This document shows positions 26,792 to 35,361 of a DNA stretch of 64,000 bases, piece after piece. Each line of letters begins with the position of its first letter. Position 1 is the stretch's first letter. This stretch comes from Endobacterium cereale (lineage in GTDB: Bacteria > Pseudomonadota > Alphaproteobacteria > Rhizobiales > Rhizobiaceae), in contig NZ_WIXI01000048.1 of NCBI RefSeq assembly GCF_009617585.1, positions 124,001-188,000 on the forward strand. The letters run 5' to 3'. The notes beneath the pieces are model-generated. The model had not been told where the DNA came from and did no database searches. It was given only the letters and a program-made list of their open reading frames with translations. Made by a program: the position numbers and the translations under genes.

Positions 26792-28240
26792 ATGGAGTTC
26801 AAGATCACCCCGAGCCCGGACCAGTCCGGCGGCGCCCAGCCACTGTCGCAGACAGGTAGTGCAGCGCCGCGCCCGGCCGGCAATCCCAATGCACGCGGAC
26901 AGACACAGGCTGCGGCCGATGGCACAGCCAAAGCGCTCGATTTGCTTCTAAAGGTCGAAGCGGAAGCGCGACAGGCGCAAACCGTGGGTGAGCTGGCGTT
27001 TCTCATCGCCAACGAAACCATGCGCCTGACCCGCTGCCGGCAGGTTTTTGTGATGCAGGGGCGATCCGACGTTTTTACCGTGCGGGCGGCAAGCTCGATC
27101 GGTGCCGTCGACCGCAATGCGCCACGCATCCGTTGGGTGGAGGCGATCATTGCCGACCTGCAGGCGGTGAAGGGTCTGCAAGCTCCCAATGCCTTCACCC
27201 TTCCGGCACATTGCCCGCCCGGAGATACAGAGCACAAAAGTTTTCCCTATCGGTTCATGAACTGGCAGCAGTTTGCACTTCGGGACGGCAAGGTTTTCGG
27301 CGGCATGCTGCTCGCCCGCGAAACAGCCTGGAGCGAGGTCGACACGCTGATTTCCCGCCGCCTGGCCGACACCTATGCGCATGCCTGGGCGGCACTGACC
27401 GGTGAGCGAAAGTTGCGGCGACGTCTGAAGATCAAGCCGCCTCTGGCGGCAGCCGCCATCGCAACCGTGGCGCTGGCTTTCGTGCCCGTGCCGATGACGG
27501 TTCTGGCACCTGCCGCCGTGGCACCGATCGGACCGGCCGTGATTGCCGCACCGCTTGATGGCGTGATCGATACCATTCTCGTCAACCCGGACCAGCGCGT
27601 GACGAAGGGCCAGCGACTGGTGCAGATGTCCGACGTGGTGCTGCGCAACGAGCTGGCGATCGCCGAACAGGATGTGCGGGTGGCGCAGGCCAAGCTGATG
27701 CAGGTAACGCAGGGCGCAGTATCAGACCCGCGCCTGCGCGCCGAACTGGCGGTGACACGTAGCGAACTCGCCGTCGCATCGGCAAAACGTGATTATGCCG
27801 GCGACATGCTGGAACGTTCCGACATCCGCTCCCCGGTGGATGGCGTCGCGATCTATACGGACAAGCGCGACTGGATCGGTCGGCCGGTCACGACCGGCGA
27901 GCGCATCATGGAAGTCGCCGACCCGTCGCGCATGCAGTTGCGCATAGACGTGCCGGTCGCCGACGCGATTGCCGTTGCGCCGGGCGCCAGCGTGCGCGCC
28001 TTTCTCGATTCCGACCCGCTACGCCCGGCGAAAGCGACAGTGGTGTCCGCGTCTTTCGAGGCTCGCATGGTGGAAGGCGACAAGCTGGCCTATCGCATCT
28101 ATGCCGAACTGGAAGAATTGCCGCAGGGCATGAGGCTCGGCATTCGCGGCACCGCGCAGGTTTATGGTGATCGCGTCTTCCTCGGTTATTACCTGTTCCG
28201 CAAGCCGATCGCTCTGATGCGGCAGAAATTCGGATTATGA
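26792..28240 (+). CDS. GAF-HlyD fusion: inner-membrane adaptor with cytoplasmic sensor-like domain
   Basis: 482 residues. Residues 1-45 are low-complexity. Residues about 50-200 resemble a GAF domain (LLLKVEAEARQAQTVGELAFL, then LTRCRQVFVMQ and GGMLLARETAWSEVD). One membrane segment follows at about 213-237 (PPLAAAAIATVALAFVPVP). The periplasmic part is HlyD-like: barrel-sandwich (PLDGVIDTILVNPDQRVTKG), coiled coil at about 285-340, and a second half (IRSPVDGVAIYTDKRDWIGRPV) with a beta-barrel. The gene overlaps the next by 4 bp (ATGA), so the two are probably translationally coupled. A GAF-type domain on an adaptor is unusual and suggests cytoplasmic control of assembly. The GAF assignment is by pattern only and its ligand is unknown. 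Confidence 0.75.
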   Translation: MEFKITPSPDQSGGAQPLSQTGSAAPRPAGNPNARGQTQAAADGTAKALDLLLKVEAEARQAQTVGELAFLIANETMRLTRCRQVFVMQGRSDVFTVRAASSIGAVDRNAPRIRWVEAIIADLQAVKGLQAPNAFTLPAHCPPGDTEHKSFPYRFMNWQQFALRDGKVFGGMLLARETAWSEVDTLISRRLADTYAHAWAALTGERKLRRRLKIKPPLAAAAIATVALAFVPVPMTVLAPAAVAPIGPAVIAAPLDGVIDTILVNPDQRVTKGQRLVQMSDVVLRNELAIAEQDVRVAQAKLMQVTQGAVSDPRLRAELAVTRSELAVASAKRDYAGDMLERSDIRSPVDGVAIYTDKRDWIGRPVTTGERIMEVADPSRMQLRIDVPVADAIAVAPGASVRAFLDSDPLRPAKATVVSASFEARMVEGDKLAYRIYAELEELPQGMRLGIRGTAQVYGDRVFLGYYLFRKPIALMRQKFGL

Positions 28241-30441
28241 CGGGCGCCACGCAAACGCTTTCGCTGCCGGCCGGCGTGCAGAAAATGGCTGGCGGCAAAG
28301 CGACGGGTGGCCCGGCTGCGCCAAAAGATATTCCGCTGCCGCCGATCCGCGAGGACCTGCAGATTACCCGCGGTGGCGTCAGCTATTCCGGCGCACCGAC
28401 CTGGGTCGTGCTCGATCCGTTGCGCAACAAGTTTTTTCGCATCACCTATGAAATGTTCCAGATTCTTTCCCTCTGGAATGCGGCGCGCACCGTCTCGAAC
28501 CTGATCAAGGCGGTCGATACACGTTTCGCCAATACGCTGACCGGAGAAGACATCGTCTCCATCATCCGCATGCTGGAACAGAACATGCTGCTGTCGCAGC
28601 CTGCAACGAGTTCTTGGCGCAGCCTGCATGAGCGCGCCAACAAGAAACACTCGCTGTTCATGCGGGTGATCCACAACTATCTGTTTTTCAAGATCCCGCT
28701 GGTGCGCCCCGATCGCTTCATCCGCGCCACATGGCCTTCGGTATCGCTGCTGTTCAGCCGCGGTTTCGGCATTGTGACACTCATCGCAGCGGCGATCGGC
28801 ATCTATCTGGTGTCACGGCAGTGGGAAGATTTCGTCGGCACCTTCCCCTACATCTTTTCCCTTGAAGGGGCGGCCGTTTCACTGGTCTCGGTCATTCTGA
28901 TCAAGTGTCTGCATGAACTGGGCCATGCCTACGTGGCGCATCGCCACGGCTGCCGCGTGCCGACCATCGGCATTGCCTTCATGGTCATGGTGCCGCTGCT
29001 TTACACCGATGTCAGCGATGCCTGGAAACTGACGTCACGGCGTTCGCGGCTGCGGATCGATTCTGCCGGCATCATGGTGGAACTCGCGGTCGCTTCTTTC
29101 GCTTTGTTGCTCTGGGCGTTTCTTCCAGATGGCGTGTTGCGCAGCGCCGTGTTCGTGCTGGCTGCGGCCGGCTGGATCATGAGCCTGATCGTCAATCTCA
29201 ACCCGTTCATGCGGTTCGACGGTTATTACATGTTCGCCGACCTTCTCGGCGTCGAAAACCTGCAACCGCGGGCCTTTCGCCACATGCGCTGGCGCCTGCG
29301 CGAATTCCTGTTCGGAGTGAATTATGCACCGCCGGAAGCCTTTCCAAGGCGGCTCGATGCGACCCTGACGATCTATGCGGTGGCGACCGCCATCTACCGG
29401 ATCGTGCTCTATCTCGGCATTGCTCTTCTGGTCTATCACTTCGCGGTCAAGATCGTGGGTATCATGCTGTTTGCCGTCGAAATCGGCTTTTTTCTCATCC
29501 GTCCCGTGTGGATGGAAATGAAAGAATGGTGGTCCATGCGTAACGACATCCTCGCCAGCCGGCGCACCTATGTCAGCTTCGGCATATTTGCCGGCCTCAT
29601 CCTCCTCGCCTTCCTGCCGCTTTCCACTCAGGTGAGCGCCCCTGCCATGGTGCTGCCGCGCGAATTCGTGCGGCTCTACCCGCAAGAGCCCGGCCGGGTG
29701 GAAAAAATCGCCGTCATCAAGGGACAGTCGGTCAAGGAAGGCGACGTGATGTTCGTGATCGATGCACCGGCAGTCGATCAGGAAATGCGGATCGTCGCAG
29801 AAGAGATAAAGCTTGCGCAAAGAAGGCTGGCGCGTGTCGGCGCCAACGCGGAAGACCTTGCCGCCCGGAGTGTGCTTGAAAGCGAGCTTGGCGGGCTTTC
29901 CGCTCGCGCCAAGGGTCTTCAGGAGCGTGAGGGACAGTTGACGGTGCGTGCGCCGTTCGATGGCCGGATCAATGACCTCAACCCGGATGTTCACGAGGGG
30001 CAATGGGTGTCGCGCTCAGACCAGCTTGCCTTTCTTTCCTCCAGTGCCGGCACAGTGGTGCGCGGTTACGTGGGTGGCAACGAAGGCCGGCGACTGGCGC
30101 AGGAGGCAAGCGGCTGGTTCGTTCCCGACGATGTGAGCGAACCGCGACTACCAATTGCGTTGACGGCCCTGGCGCAATCCGGCGCGCGCGAGATCGATAT
30201 TCCGCAGCTGACCTCACATTTTGGCGGTGCGATTGCCGTGCATCCGCCAAGTGGCGGACGGCGGCAGACGCTGGCGCCGGTGACGGCTGAATACGGTGTG
30301 ACGGCCGCGGTGCTTGGAGAGGCTGAATTGCCGGAGCGTTCGCTTCAGGGTGTGATGGTACTGGATGCCACCGGAGAGAGCTTTGCCGCAAGCGTATGGC
30401 GGCGGGTTGTTACGGTCGTGTTGCGCGAGGCAGGCTTATAA
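28237..30441 (+). CDS. Site-2-protease (M50)-HlyD fusion membrane protein
   Basis: 734 residues. The N-terminal 50-130 region (YSGAPTWVVLDPLRNKFFRI) looks like a PqqD-type/winged-helix peptide-binding domain. A multi-span membrane part follows with an intact M50 zinc site: HELGH at 226-230 and the second motif NPFMRFDGYY with Asp328. More spans run to about 455. The C-terminal 270 residues are HlyD-like (YPQEPGRVEKIAVIKGQSVKEG, a coiled coil, and VRAPFDGRINDLNPDVHEGQWV). Known: COG1994/YydH-like proteins pair M50 cores with lipoyl/HlyD parts in peptide export clusters. As last gene of the operon it probably replaces an ABC exporter as the inner-membrane component, or cleaves the exported protein. 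Which of these it does is inference. Confidence 0.82.
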   Translation: MTGATQTLSLPAGVQKMAGGKATGGPAAPKDIPLPPIREDLQITRGGVSYSGAPTWVVLDPLRNKFFRITYEMFQILSLWNAARTVSNLIKAVDTRFANTLTGEDIVSIIRMLEQNMLLSQPATSSWRSLHERANKKHSLFMRVIHNYLFFKIPLVRPDRFIRATWPSVSLLFSRGFGIVTLIAAAIGIYLVSRQWEDFVGTFPYIFSLEGAAVSLVSVILIKCLHELGHAYVAHRHGCRVPTIGIAFMVMVPLLYTDVSDAWKLTSRRSRLRIDSAGIMVELAVASFALLLWAFLPDGVLRSAVFVLAAAGWIMSLIVNLNPFMRFDGYYMFADLLGVENLQPRAFRHMRWRLREFLFGVNYAPPEAFPRRLDATLTIYAVATAIYRIVLYLGIALLVYHFAVKIVGIMLFAVEIGFFLIRPVWMEMKEWWSMRNDILASRRTYVSFGIFAGLILLAFLPLSTQVSAPAMVLPREFVRLYPQEPGRVEKIAVIKGQSVKEGDVMFVIDAPAVDQEMRIVAEEIKLAQRRLARVGANAEDLAARSVLESELGGLSARAKGLQEREGQLTVRAPFDGRINDLNPDVHEGQWVSRSDQLAFLSSSAGTVVRGYVGGNEGRRLAQEASGWFVPDDVSEPRLPIALTALAQSGAREIDIPQLTSHFGGAIAVHPPSGGRRQTLAPVTAEYGVTAAVLGEAELPERSLQGVMVLDATGESFAASVWRRVVTVVLREAGL

Positions 30442-30494
30442 GCATGGTGCGCAAACTGTGCGGCAGTTTTGCGATAAACACATGCATCAACCAG

Positions 30495-31187
30495 TCAAAG
30501 CCCTTCCTTTAAGCGGTATCCGACACCGGTTTCGGTAAGAATATATTTCGGCTGGTCCGGCATCTCTTCGATCTTCTGGCGCAGCTGACGGACATAAACT
30601 CGCAGATATTGCACATCGGTCGGCTCGCCCCATACGTGTTCCAGCAGGAAACGATGGGTCAGCACCTTGCCCGCATGCTGCACCAGAACGCGCAGAATAT
30701 CGTATTCCTTCGGCGACAGCTTTACTTCGTTGCCCGCCACCCTGACGATGCGCTTGACCAGATCGACCATCAAATCGCCGGTCTGGAAGACAGGTTTTTC
30801 GCCCTGTGTCTGCAGCCGGTGGCGCAGTGCCACGCGGATGCGCGCGACAAGCTCATTCATTCCGAACGGCTTGGTGATGTAATCGTCCGCCCCCAGTTCA
30901 AGTGCCTTGACGATGCCGGCCTCATCGGTGCGGCTCGACAGGATGACGATCGGCAGGTCCAAACCCTCGGCTCGCCATTTTGCCAGAAGGTCGTGACCGG
31001 ACATATCCGGCAGGCCAAGATCGAGCAGGATCAGATCCGGCTTGTCGGTCTTGGCAAGTTCGATCGCCACCTTGGCATTCATGGCTTCGCTGATCGCATA
31101 ATCCTGCGTCGACAGACCGACGCGCAATAATTTGCGGATCGGCGGCTCGTCATCGACGATGAGGATGCGCACGCTCGACTGCATCAT
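30495..31187 (-). CDS. kdpE: KdpE-like OmpR-family response regulator
   Basis: 230 residues, full length for KdpE. The receiver domain has the acidic pair (IVDDEPPIRKLL), phospho-acceptor Asp56 (LILLDLGLPDMSG) and the conserved Lys (YITKPFG). The C-terminal winged helix contains LSPKEYDILRVLVQH and a VRQLRQKIE recognition segment. It overlaps kdpD by 4 bp. Known: KdpE activates the high-affinity K+ pump operon kdpFABC. No kdpFABC gene lies next to it here, so its target may be elsewhere or different. It is convergent with the M50-HlyD gene, with only 53 bp between stops. Confidence 0.9.
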   Translation of the reverse strand: MMQSSVRILIVDDEPPIRKLLRVGLSTQDYAISEAMNAKVAIELAKTDKPDLILLDLGLPDMSGHDLLAKWRAEGLDLPIVILSSRTDEAGIVKALELGADDYITKPFGMNELVARIRVALRHRLQTQGEKPVFQTGDLMVDLVKRIVRVAGNEVKLSPKEYDILRVLVQHAGKVLTHRFLLEHVWGEPTDVQYLRVYVRQLRQKIEEMPDQPKYILTETGVGYRLKEGL

Positions 31188-33880
31188 TTGATCTCCTCTG
31201 AAATCGGCGGCTGCGCGGCAATCGGCAGGCTGACGGTAAAAATGGCGCCGGAACGATCCGTGCGATTGGCAGCCTTGATGCGCCCGCCCACGGCCTCGAC
31301 AAAACCACGGCAGATGGACAGACCAAGGCCGGTGCCGGCCCGCACAAAGTCGCCTTTGCGGACCCGGTAAAAACTGTCGAAGATACGCTCGAGATCATCC
31401 GAAGGAATGCCCGGACCTTCATCGATGACCGCAAGCTTGACATGATCGCCATCCGACCAGCCGCGAATTTCGATCATGGTGTCTTCCGGCGCGTATTTGG
31501 CGGCGTTATCGATGAGGTTGAACAGAACCTGCTCGAGCAGGACGGCATCGACCCTGACCATGGGCAGATCAGGCGGAATAGAGGTTTTCGTTTTGTGGCC
31601 GGCAGTGATTTTGCCGGCGCGGTTCAACGCCGTTCCGACAATATCTCCGGCAAAATGCAGGGCGTAATTCGGTTCCATCGTGCCGGATCCCAGCCGCGTC
31701 ATGTCCAGAAGATTGACGATGAAGCGGTTCAGCCGTTCGGATTCATCGATCACCGTCGAAAGCAGTTCCAGCCGTGCCTCGTCATCCAGATTGGCATGAA
31801 AATCTTTGAGCGTACCGGCCGACCCCATGATTGAGGCGAGCGGCGTTTTGAGGTCATGCGAGATGGAGCTCAAGAGCGCGCCACGCAGCCGGTCGGTCTC
31901 CGCGGCCAGCCGGGCGCGATCGACATCCGAAACGAGTTGCACACGCTCTATGGCCAAGGCCGCCTGATCCGACAGCGCATCGAACAGGCGCTGCTGTTCC
32001 GGTGTCAACAACGGCCCCTGCCGGTCATTATCGAGCCCGATCACGCCGACCGCGCCCCGGCCGGTGGCGAGCGGCAGATAAAGGCGCTTTGCCCCCGGCA
32101 AGGTATCGGCCGCGCGGCCAGCGGGGCGATTGTGTTCCCACGCCCATTTGGCAGCCGCGATATCCGCATCCACCAGCGTGTCATCCGGCGGATAGCCGGC
32201 CTTGACGACGATCTCGCCGGCGTCCGGCAGCAGGATGACCACCCGAACTTTCAGCATCGAGGCAATCTGAAAGGCGGTGGCCCACAACACATCGTCCAGC
32301 GTGCCGGTACCCGCCAGTTTTCGGGAAAACAGGTAAAGGTCTTCGGTCGTCTTTGCCCTCTGACGGGCCGCGCGGGCCTGTCGTTGCACGGCGGCCGCGA
32401 GGTTGCTCGCGACGAGCGCCACACCCAGAAAGAAGACCAGCGCGACGACACTTTCAGGATCGCGGACGGTGAAATTGTAGCGCGGCTCGAGGAAGAAGAA
32501 GTTGAAGCAGAGCGCTGCCAGAACCGAGGCATAGATGCCTGCCGCCAGGCCGCCTTGAACGGCCGCAGCCAGCACGGCCATAAGAAAGACCAGGGCGAGA
32601 TTCTGAACCGCCAGAATCTTGTCCAGCAACGTGCCGACACCCACGGCGAGCGCCACAAATGCAGTGCCGCCAAGATAGGAGAGCCAGCGAAACGGTGCTG
32701 GCGGCGTTGCCGTGCGCACGCCGGTTGCCGCCGGATGGACCTGCTGCCCGGAGATCACATGCAGGCTGATATCGCCGGCATAACGGACCAGATCCTGCGT
32801 GACTGAGCCTTGCCACAGTTCCAGCAATCGCGACTTGCCCGAACGACCAGTGACGATATGCGTGAAATTGTTGGCACCGGCATAAGCGATGATTTCAGCC
32901 GCCACCCGCGAACCCGGCAGCGTGATGGTTTCCGCCCCGAGCTGCTCGGCAAGCCGCATGGTAGCCGCCAGACGGTTTTTTTCTTCCTCGCTGCGCATCG
33001 CGTCACGCGGCGTTTCCAGATGGAGTGCTGCCCATGGAGCACGCAGTCGATCGGCCTGTCGGCGGGCATAACGCACCAGACCGGGCCCATCTCCGTCATG
33101 ATCGAGACAGACCAGAACACGCTCGCCGGCCGCCCACGGACCCGAAATGGCATGCGCACGCATATGGTTGAGCAGCTGGTCATCGACGCGCTCGGCCGTG
33201 CGGCGCAATGCCAGTTCTCGCAGCGCCGTGAGATTACCGGGAGAAAAATAGTTCTCCGTCGCCCGCCTGGCCGTCTTCGGCATATAGACCTTGCCGTCAT
33301 GAAGCCGCTTGATCAGGTCGTCGGGCGTGATGTCGATGATCTCGATATCGTCGGCCCGGTCGATCACGGAATCCGGCACGGTTTCGCGCACACGGATACG
33401 AGTGATCTGGGCCACCACATCATTGAGGCTTTCGACATGCTGGACATTGAGCGTGGTATAGACGTCGATGCCACGGGACAGCAGTTCCAGAACATCGAGA
33501 TAACGTTTTGGATGCCGGCTTTCTGGTGCGTTGGTGTGGGCCAGTTCATCGACCAGAACCAGCGAAGGACGCCGGGCCAGGACGGCATCGAGATCCATCT
33601 CGTCGAGTGTCTGGCCGCGATAATCGATGATACGGCGCGGAATGATTTCAAAACCGTCTACCAGCGCCATGGTTTCGCGACGACCATGTGTTTCGACGAC
33701 CCCGATGACGACATCGATACCATCGGCCTGCCGGGCACGACCGGACATCAGCATTTCATAGGTCTTGCCGACGCCGGGCGCAGCGCCGAGAAAGATTTTC
33801 AGGCGGCCACGCCCCTCCTGCGCGGCGCGCTCAAGAAGCGCATCCGGGGACGGGCGTCGGTCGCCGTCATCGAGGGCCAT
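31184..33880 (-). CDS. kdpD: KdpD sensor histidine kinase
   Basis: 898 residues from ATG 33880 (MALDDGDRR), matching the usual KdpD length; an upstream in-frame extension lacks family similarity. The N-terminal KdpD domain has the Walker-like GAAPGVGKT at about 32-40 and the VDELAHTNAP motif. A universal-stress-like segment follows (about 255-370), then four membrane spans (about 405-510), a GAF-like region, the HisKA box SHDLKTPLASIMG with His675, and HATPase N and G boxes (NLIDNAAKYAP, DEGPGIP, GTGLGLSIC). Known: it senses K+ limitation or ionic stress and phosphorylates KdpE. All key residues are present. The pump genes that normally precede kdpD are replaced by an M20 amidohydrolase gene, 147 bp upstream. 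Confidence 0.93.
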   Translation of the reverse strand: MALDDGDRRPSPDALLERAAQEGRGRLKIFLGAAPGVGKTYEMLMSGRARQADGIDVVIGVVETHGRRETMALVDGFEIIPRRIIDYRGQTLDEMDLDAVLARRPSLVLVDELAHTNAPESRHPKRYLDVLELLSRGIDVYTTLNVQHVESLNDVVAQITRIRVRETVPDSVIDRADDIEIIDITPDDLIKRLHDGKVYMPKTARRATENYFSPGNLTALRELALRRTAERVDDQLLNHMRAHAISGPWAAGERVLVCLDHDGDGPGLVRYARRQADRLRAPWAALHLETPRDAMRSEEEKNRLAATMRLAEQLGAETITLPGSRVAAEIIAYAGANNFTHIVTGRSGKSRLLELWQGSVTQDLVRYAGDISLHVISGQQVHPAATGVRTATPPAPFRWLSYLGGTAFVALAVGVGTLLDKILAVQNLALVFLMAVLAAAVQGGLAAGIYASVLAALCFNFFFLEPRYNFTVRDPESVVALVFFLGVALVASNLAAAVQRQARAARQRAKTTEDLYLFSRKLAGTGTLDDVLWATAFQIASMLKVRVVILLPDAGEIVVKAGYPPDDTLVDADIAAAKWAWEHNRPAGRAADTLPGAKRLYLPLATGRGAVGVIGLDNDRQGPLLTPEQQRLFDALSDQAALAIERVQLVSDVDRARLAAETDRLRGALLSSISHDLKTPLASIMGSAGTLKDFHANLDDEARLELLSTVIDESERLNRFIVNLLDMTRLGSGTMEPNYALHFAGDIVGTALNRAGKITAGHKTKTSIPPDLPMVRVDAVLLEQVLFNLIDNAAKYAPEDTMIEIRGWSDGDHVKLAVIDEGPGIPSDDLERIFDSFYRVRKGDFVRAGTGLGLSICRGFVEAVGGRIKAANRTDRSGAIFTVSLPIAAQPPISEEIK

Positions 33881-33979
33881 CACATGTCTCCGGGCACGCA
33901 GTCGCCATTTTCCCGACTGCGTGAAATGCTGTTTCAACAAACATAGATGGCTTGGACGCGATAGGAAATCGAGTGGACT

Positions 33980-34018
33980 GCGGCGGCAAACATATAGGAA
34001 TTTTATATATGCCGCCGC
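33980..34018 (-). terminator. GC-clamped hairpin between the M20 gene and kdpD
   Basis: A perfect 9-bp stem GCGGCGGCA/TGCCGCCGC (33980-33988 with 34010-34018) encloses an AT-rich inner helix (ATATA/TATAT). It begins about ten bases after the stop of the M20 amidohydrolase on the minus strand. There is no U-run after it, so it may be a weak terminator or an mRNA 3'-end/processing structure, and it could tune read-through into kdpDE. Confidence 0.45.
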
Positions 34019-34027
34019 CCCCCACAC

Positions 34028-35188
34028 TCAGCCCAGCATGTCGCGAATAGTACGCAGGAAAACACGAGACCCGGTGTCGATCAATTCATCGGGGAAATCG
34101 TAATCCGGATTGTGCAGGCGCGGATGGTTTTCGCCTGCGCCGAGAAAGAACATCGCCGATTTCGAGACATGGCCGAACAGGCCGAAATCTTCCGAACCCT
34201 TCATCGGCACAAATCCGTCGCCGTCGTCATAGGTCACACCTTCTGCATCCATGGCTGCCTTCAGGTGCGCAACGGCCGTTTCGTCGTTTTCGCAATGGTG
34301 AAAGACGTCGTGGTAGGTGATGCCGAGGTGAAGGCCGGCCGGCAAGGCTACGCTTTCCGCCAGTTCTTCCGCCTGGGCGACGAGCGCCGCCATGCGTGCA
34401 TCGTGCAACGTGCGCAAGGTCACCCAGATTTCCGCGTAACCCGGCGCGATGCCGAAGGCGGGTTCACCGATACGGGCATGGGTGAGCGTGACCAGCGAAA
34501 AATCCAGGCCGACATGCGTGCTGCGGTTGGCACCGAGGCCGGGCAGCTCGGCGATCAGTTTTGACGCCGCCGGTGCCGGCGAGATTCCGTCTTCCGGGCA
34601 GGAAGCGTGTGCCGTCTTGCCTGTGAGTTCGATGCGCATGCCTCGTGACGCGCAATTGACGTGACCCGCCATCAGCGCCACGTGACCGAGCGGACGGCCC
34701 GGCATATTGTGCAGCGAGAACGAAAAATCCGGCTTCAGCGCGGCAAACTTTTCGTCGGCAATGACGGCAGCGGCTCCAGCACCGTTTTCCTCGGCCGGCT
34801 GGAACATCAGCACGACGCGACCCTTTTGCGGACGCTGGCGGGCGAGATCACGAGCAACGGCGACAAGTGTCGTCATGTGGCCGTCATGGCCGCAGAGGTG
34901 CCCCTTGCCGATAATTTCCGACTTGTAGGGCAGATCGGTCAACTCCTCGATCGGCAGTGCATCGAGTTCGCAGCGCACGAGTACGGTCGGGCCTTCTTCC
35001 TGACCGGCATAGACGGCGGCAACGCCGTGTCCACCGATACCCGTGACAATCTCGTCCGGGCTTGTCACCGACAGCGCTTCGACGATCAGTTTGGCGGTTT
35101 CGATTTCTTCGCCTGAAAGCTCCGGCTGGCGATGCAAACGATGGCGAAATGCCCGCAAATCCTCGAATTCCGCTGGTGTCAGATACAT
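34028..35188 (-). CDS. M20-family amidohydrolase (hippurate/N-acyl amino acid hydrolase type)
   Basis: 386 residues from the ATG at 35188 (MYLTPAEFEDL); a GTG further upstream (35239) is in frame but adds residues that do not fit the family. Metal-binding motifs typical of M20D are present: the HRQPELSGEE start, GHLCGHDGHMT, the QPAEENGAGA stretch with its Glu pair, the small dimerisation domain (about 170-290, with the conserved HVNCASRG and KTAHASCPEDG regions), and a late MKGSEDFG. Known: these cytosolic metalloenzymes cleave N-acyl or N-carbamoyl amino acids and related amides. The exact substrate cannot be read from sequence. It is transcribed toward kdpD but separated by a hairpin. Confidence 0.85.
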   Translation of the reverse strand: MYLTPAEFEDLRAFRHRLHRQPELSGEEIETAKLIVEALSVTSPDEIVTGIGGHGVAAVYAGQEEGPTVLVRCELDALPIEELTDLPYKSEIIGKGHLCGHDGHMTTLVAVARDLARQRPQKGRVVLMFQPAEENGAGAAAVIADEKFAALKPDFSFSLHNMPGRPLGHVALMAGHVNCASRGMRIELTGKTAHASCPEDGISPAPAASKLIAELPGLGANRSTHVGLDFSLVTLTHARIGEPAFGIAPGYAEIWVTLRTLHDARMAALVAQAEELAESVALPAGLHLGITYHDVFHHCENDETAVAHLKAAMDAEGVTYDDGDGFVPMKGSEDFGLFGHVSKSAMFFLGAGENHPRLHNPDYDFPDELIDTGSRVFLRTIRDMLG

Positions 35189-35361
35189 TGTTCCGCCTCT
35201 TCTATTTCCCGGTCTTTCATCGATGACTATACCCCTCACCTGAGGCTTTCAATGCGCTTTTGGCGGTGCGTCATGACGCCATGATCAAGCCGAGTTGAGT
35301 TTCCTTGCGCGAGCGGCGACCTACATTGGCGGTGACCGACAGGAAATGCTGGAGAGTGTCC

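Noticed and set aside
24500..30441. Classical type I secretion operon
   Set aside because: A TolC-type channel and HlyD-type adaptors are present, but no HlyB-like ABC ATPase/permease is in the operon or in the rest of the window near it.
30445..30480. Terminator between the M50-HlyD gene and kdpE
   Set aside because: An imperfect hairpin (GCAAACTG with CAGTTTTGC) has a bulge and no U-run, so it is too weak to call.
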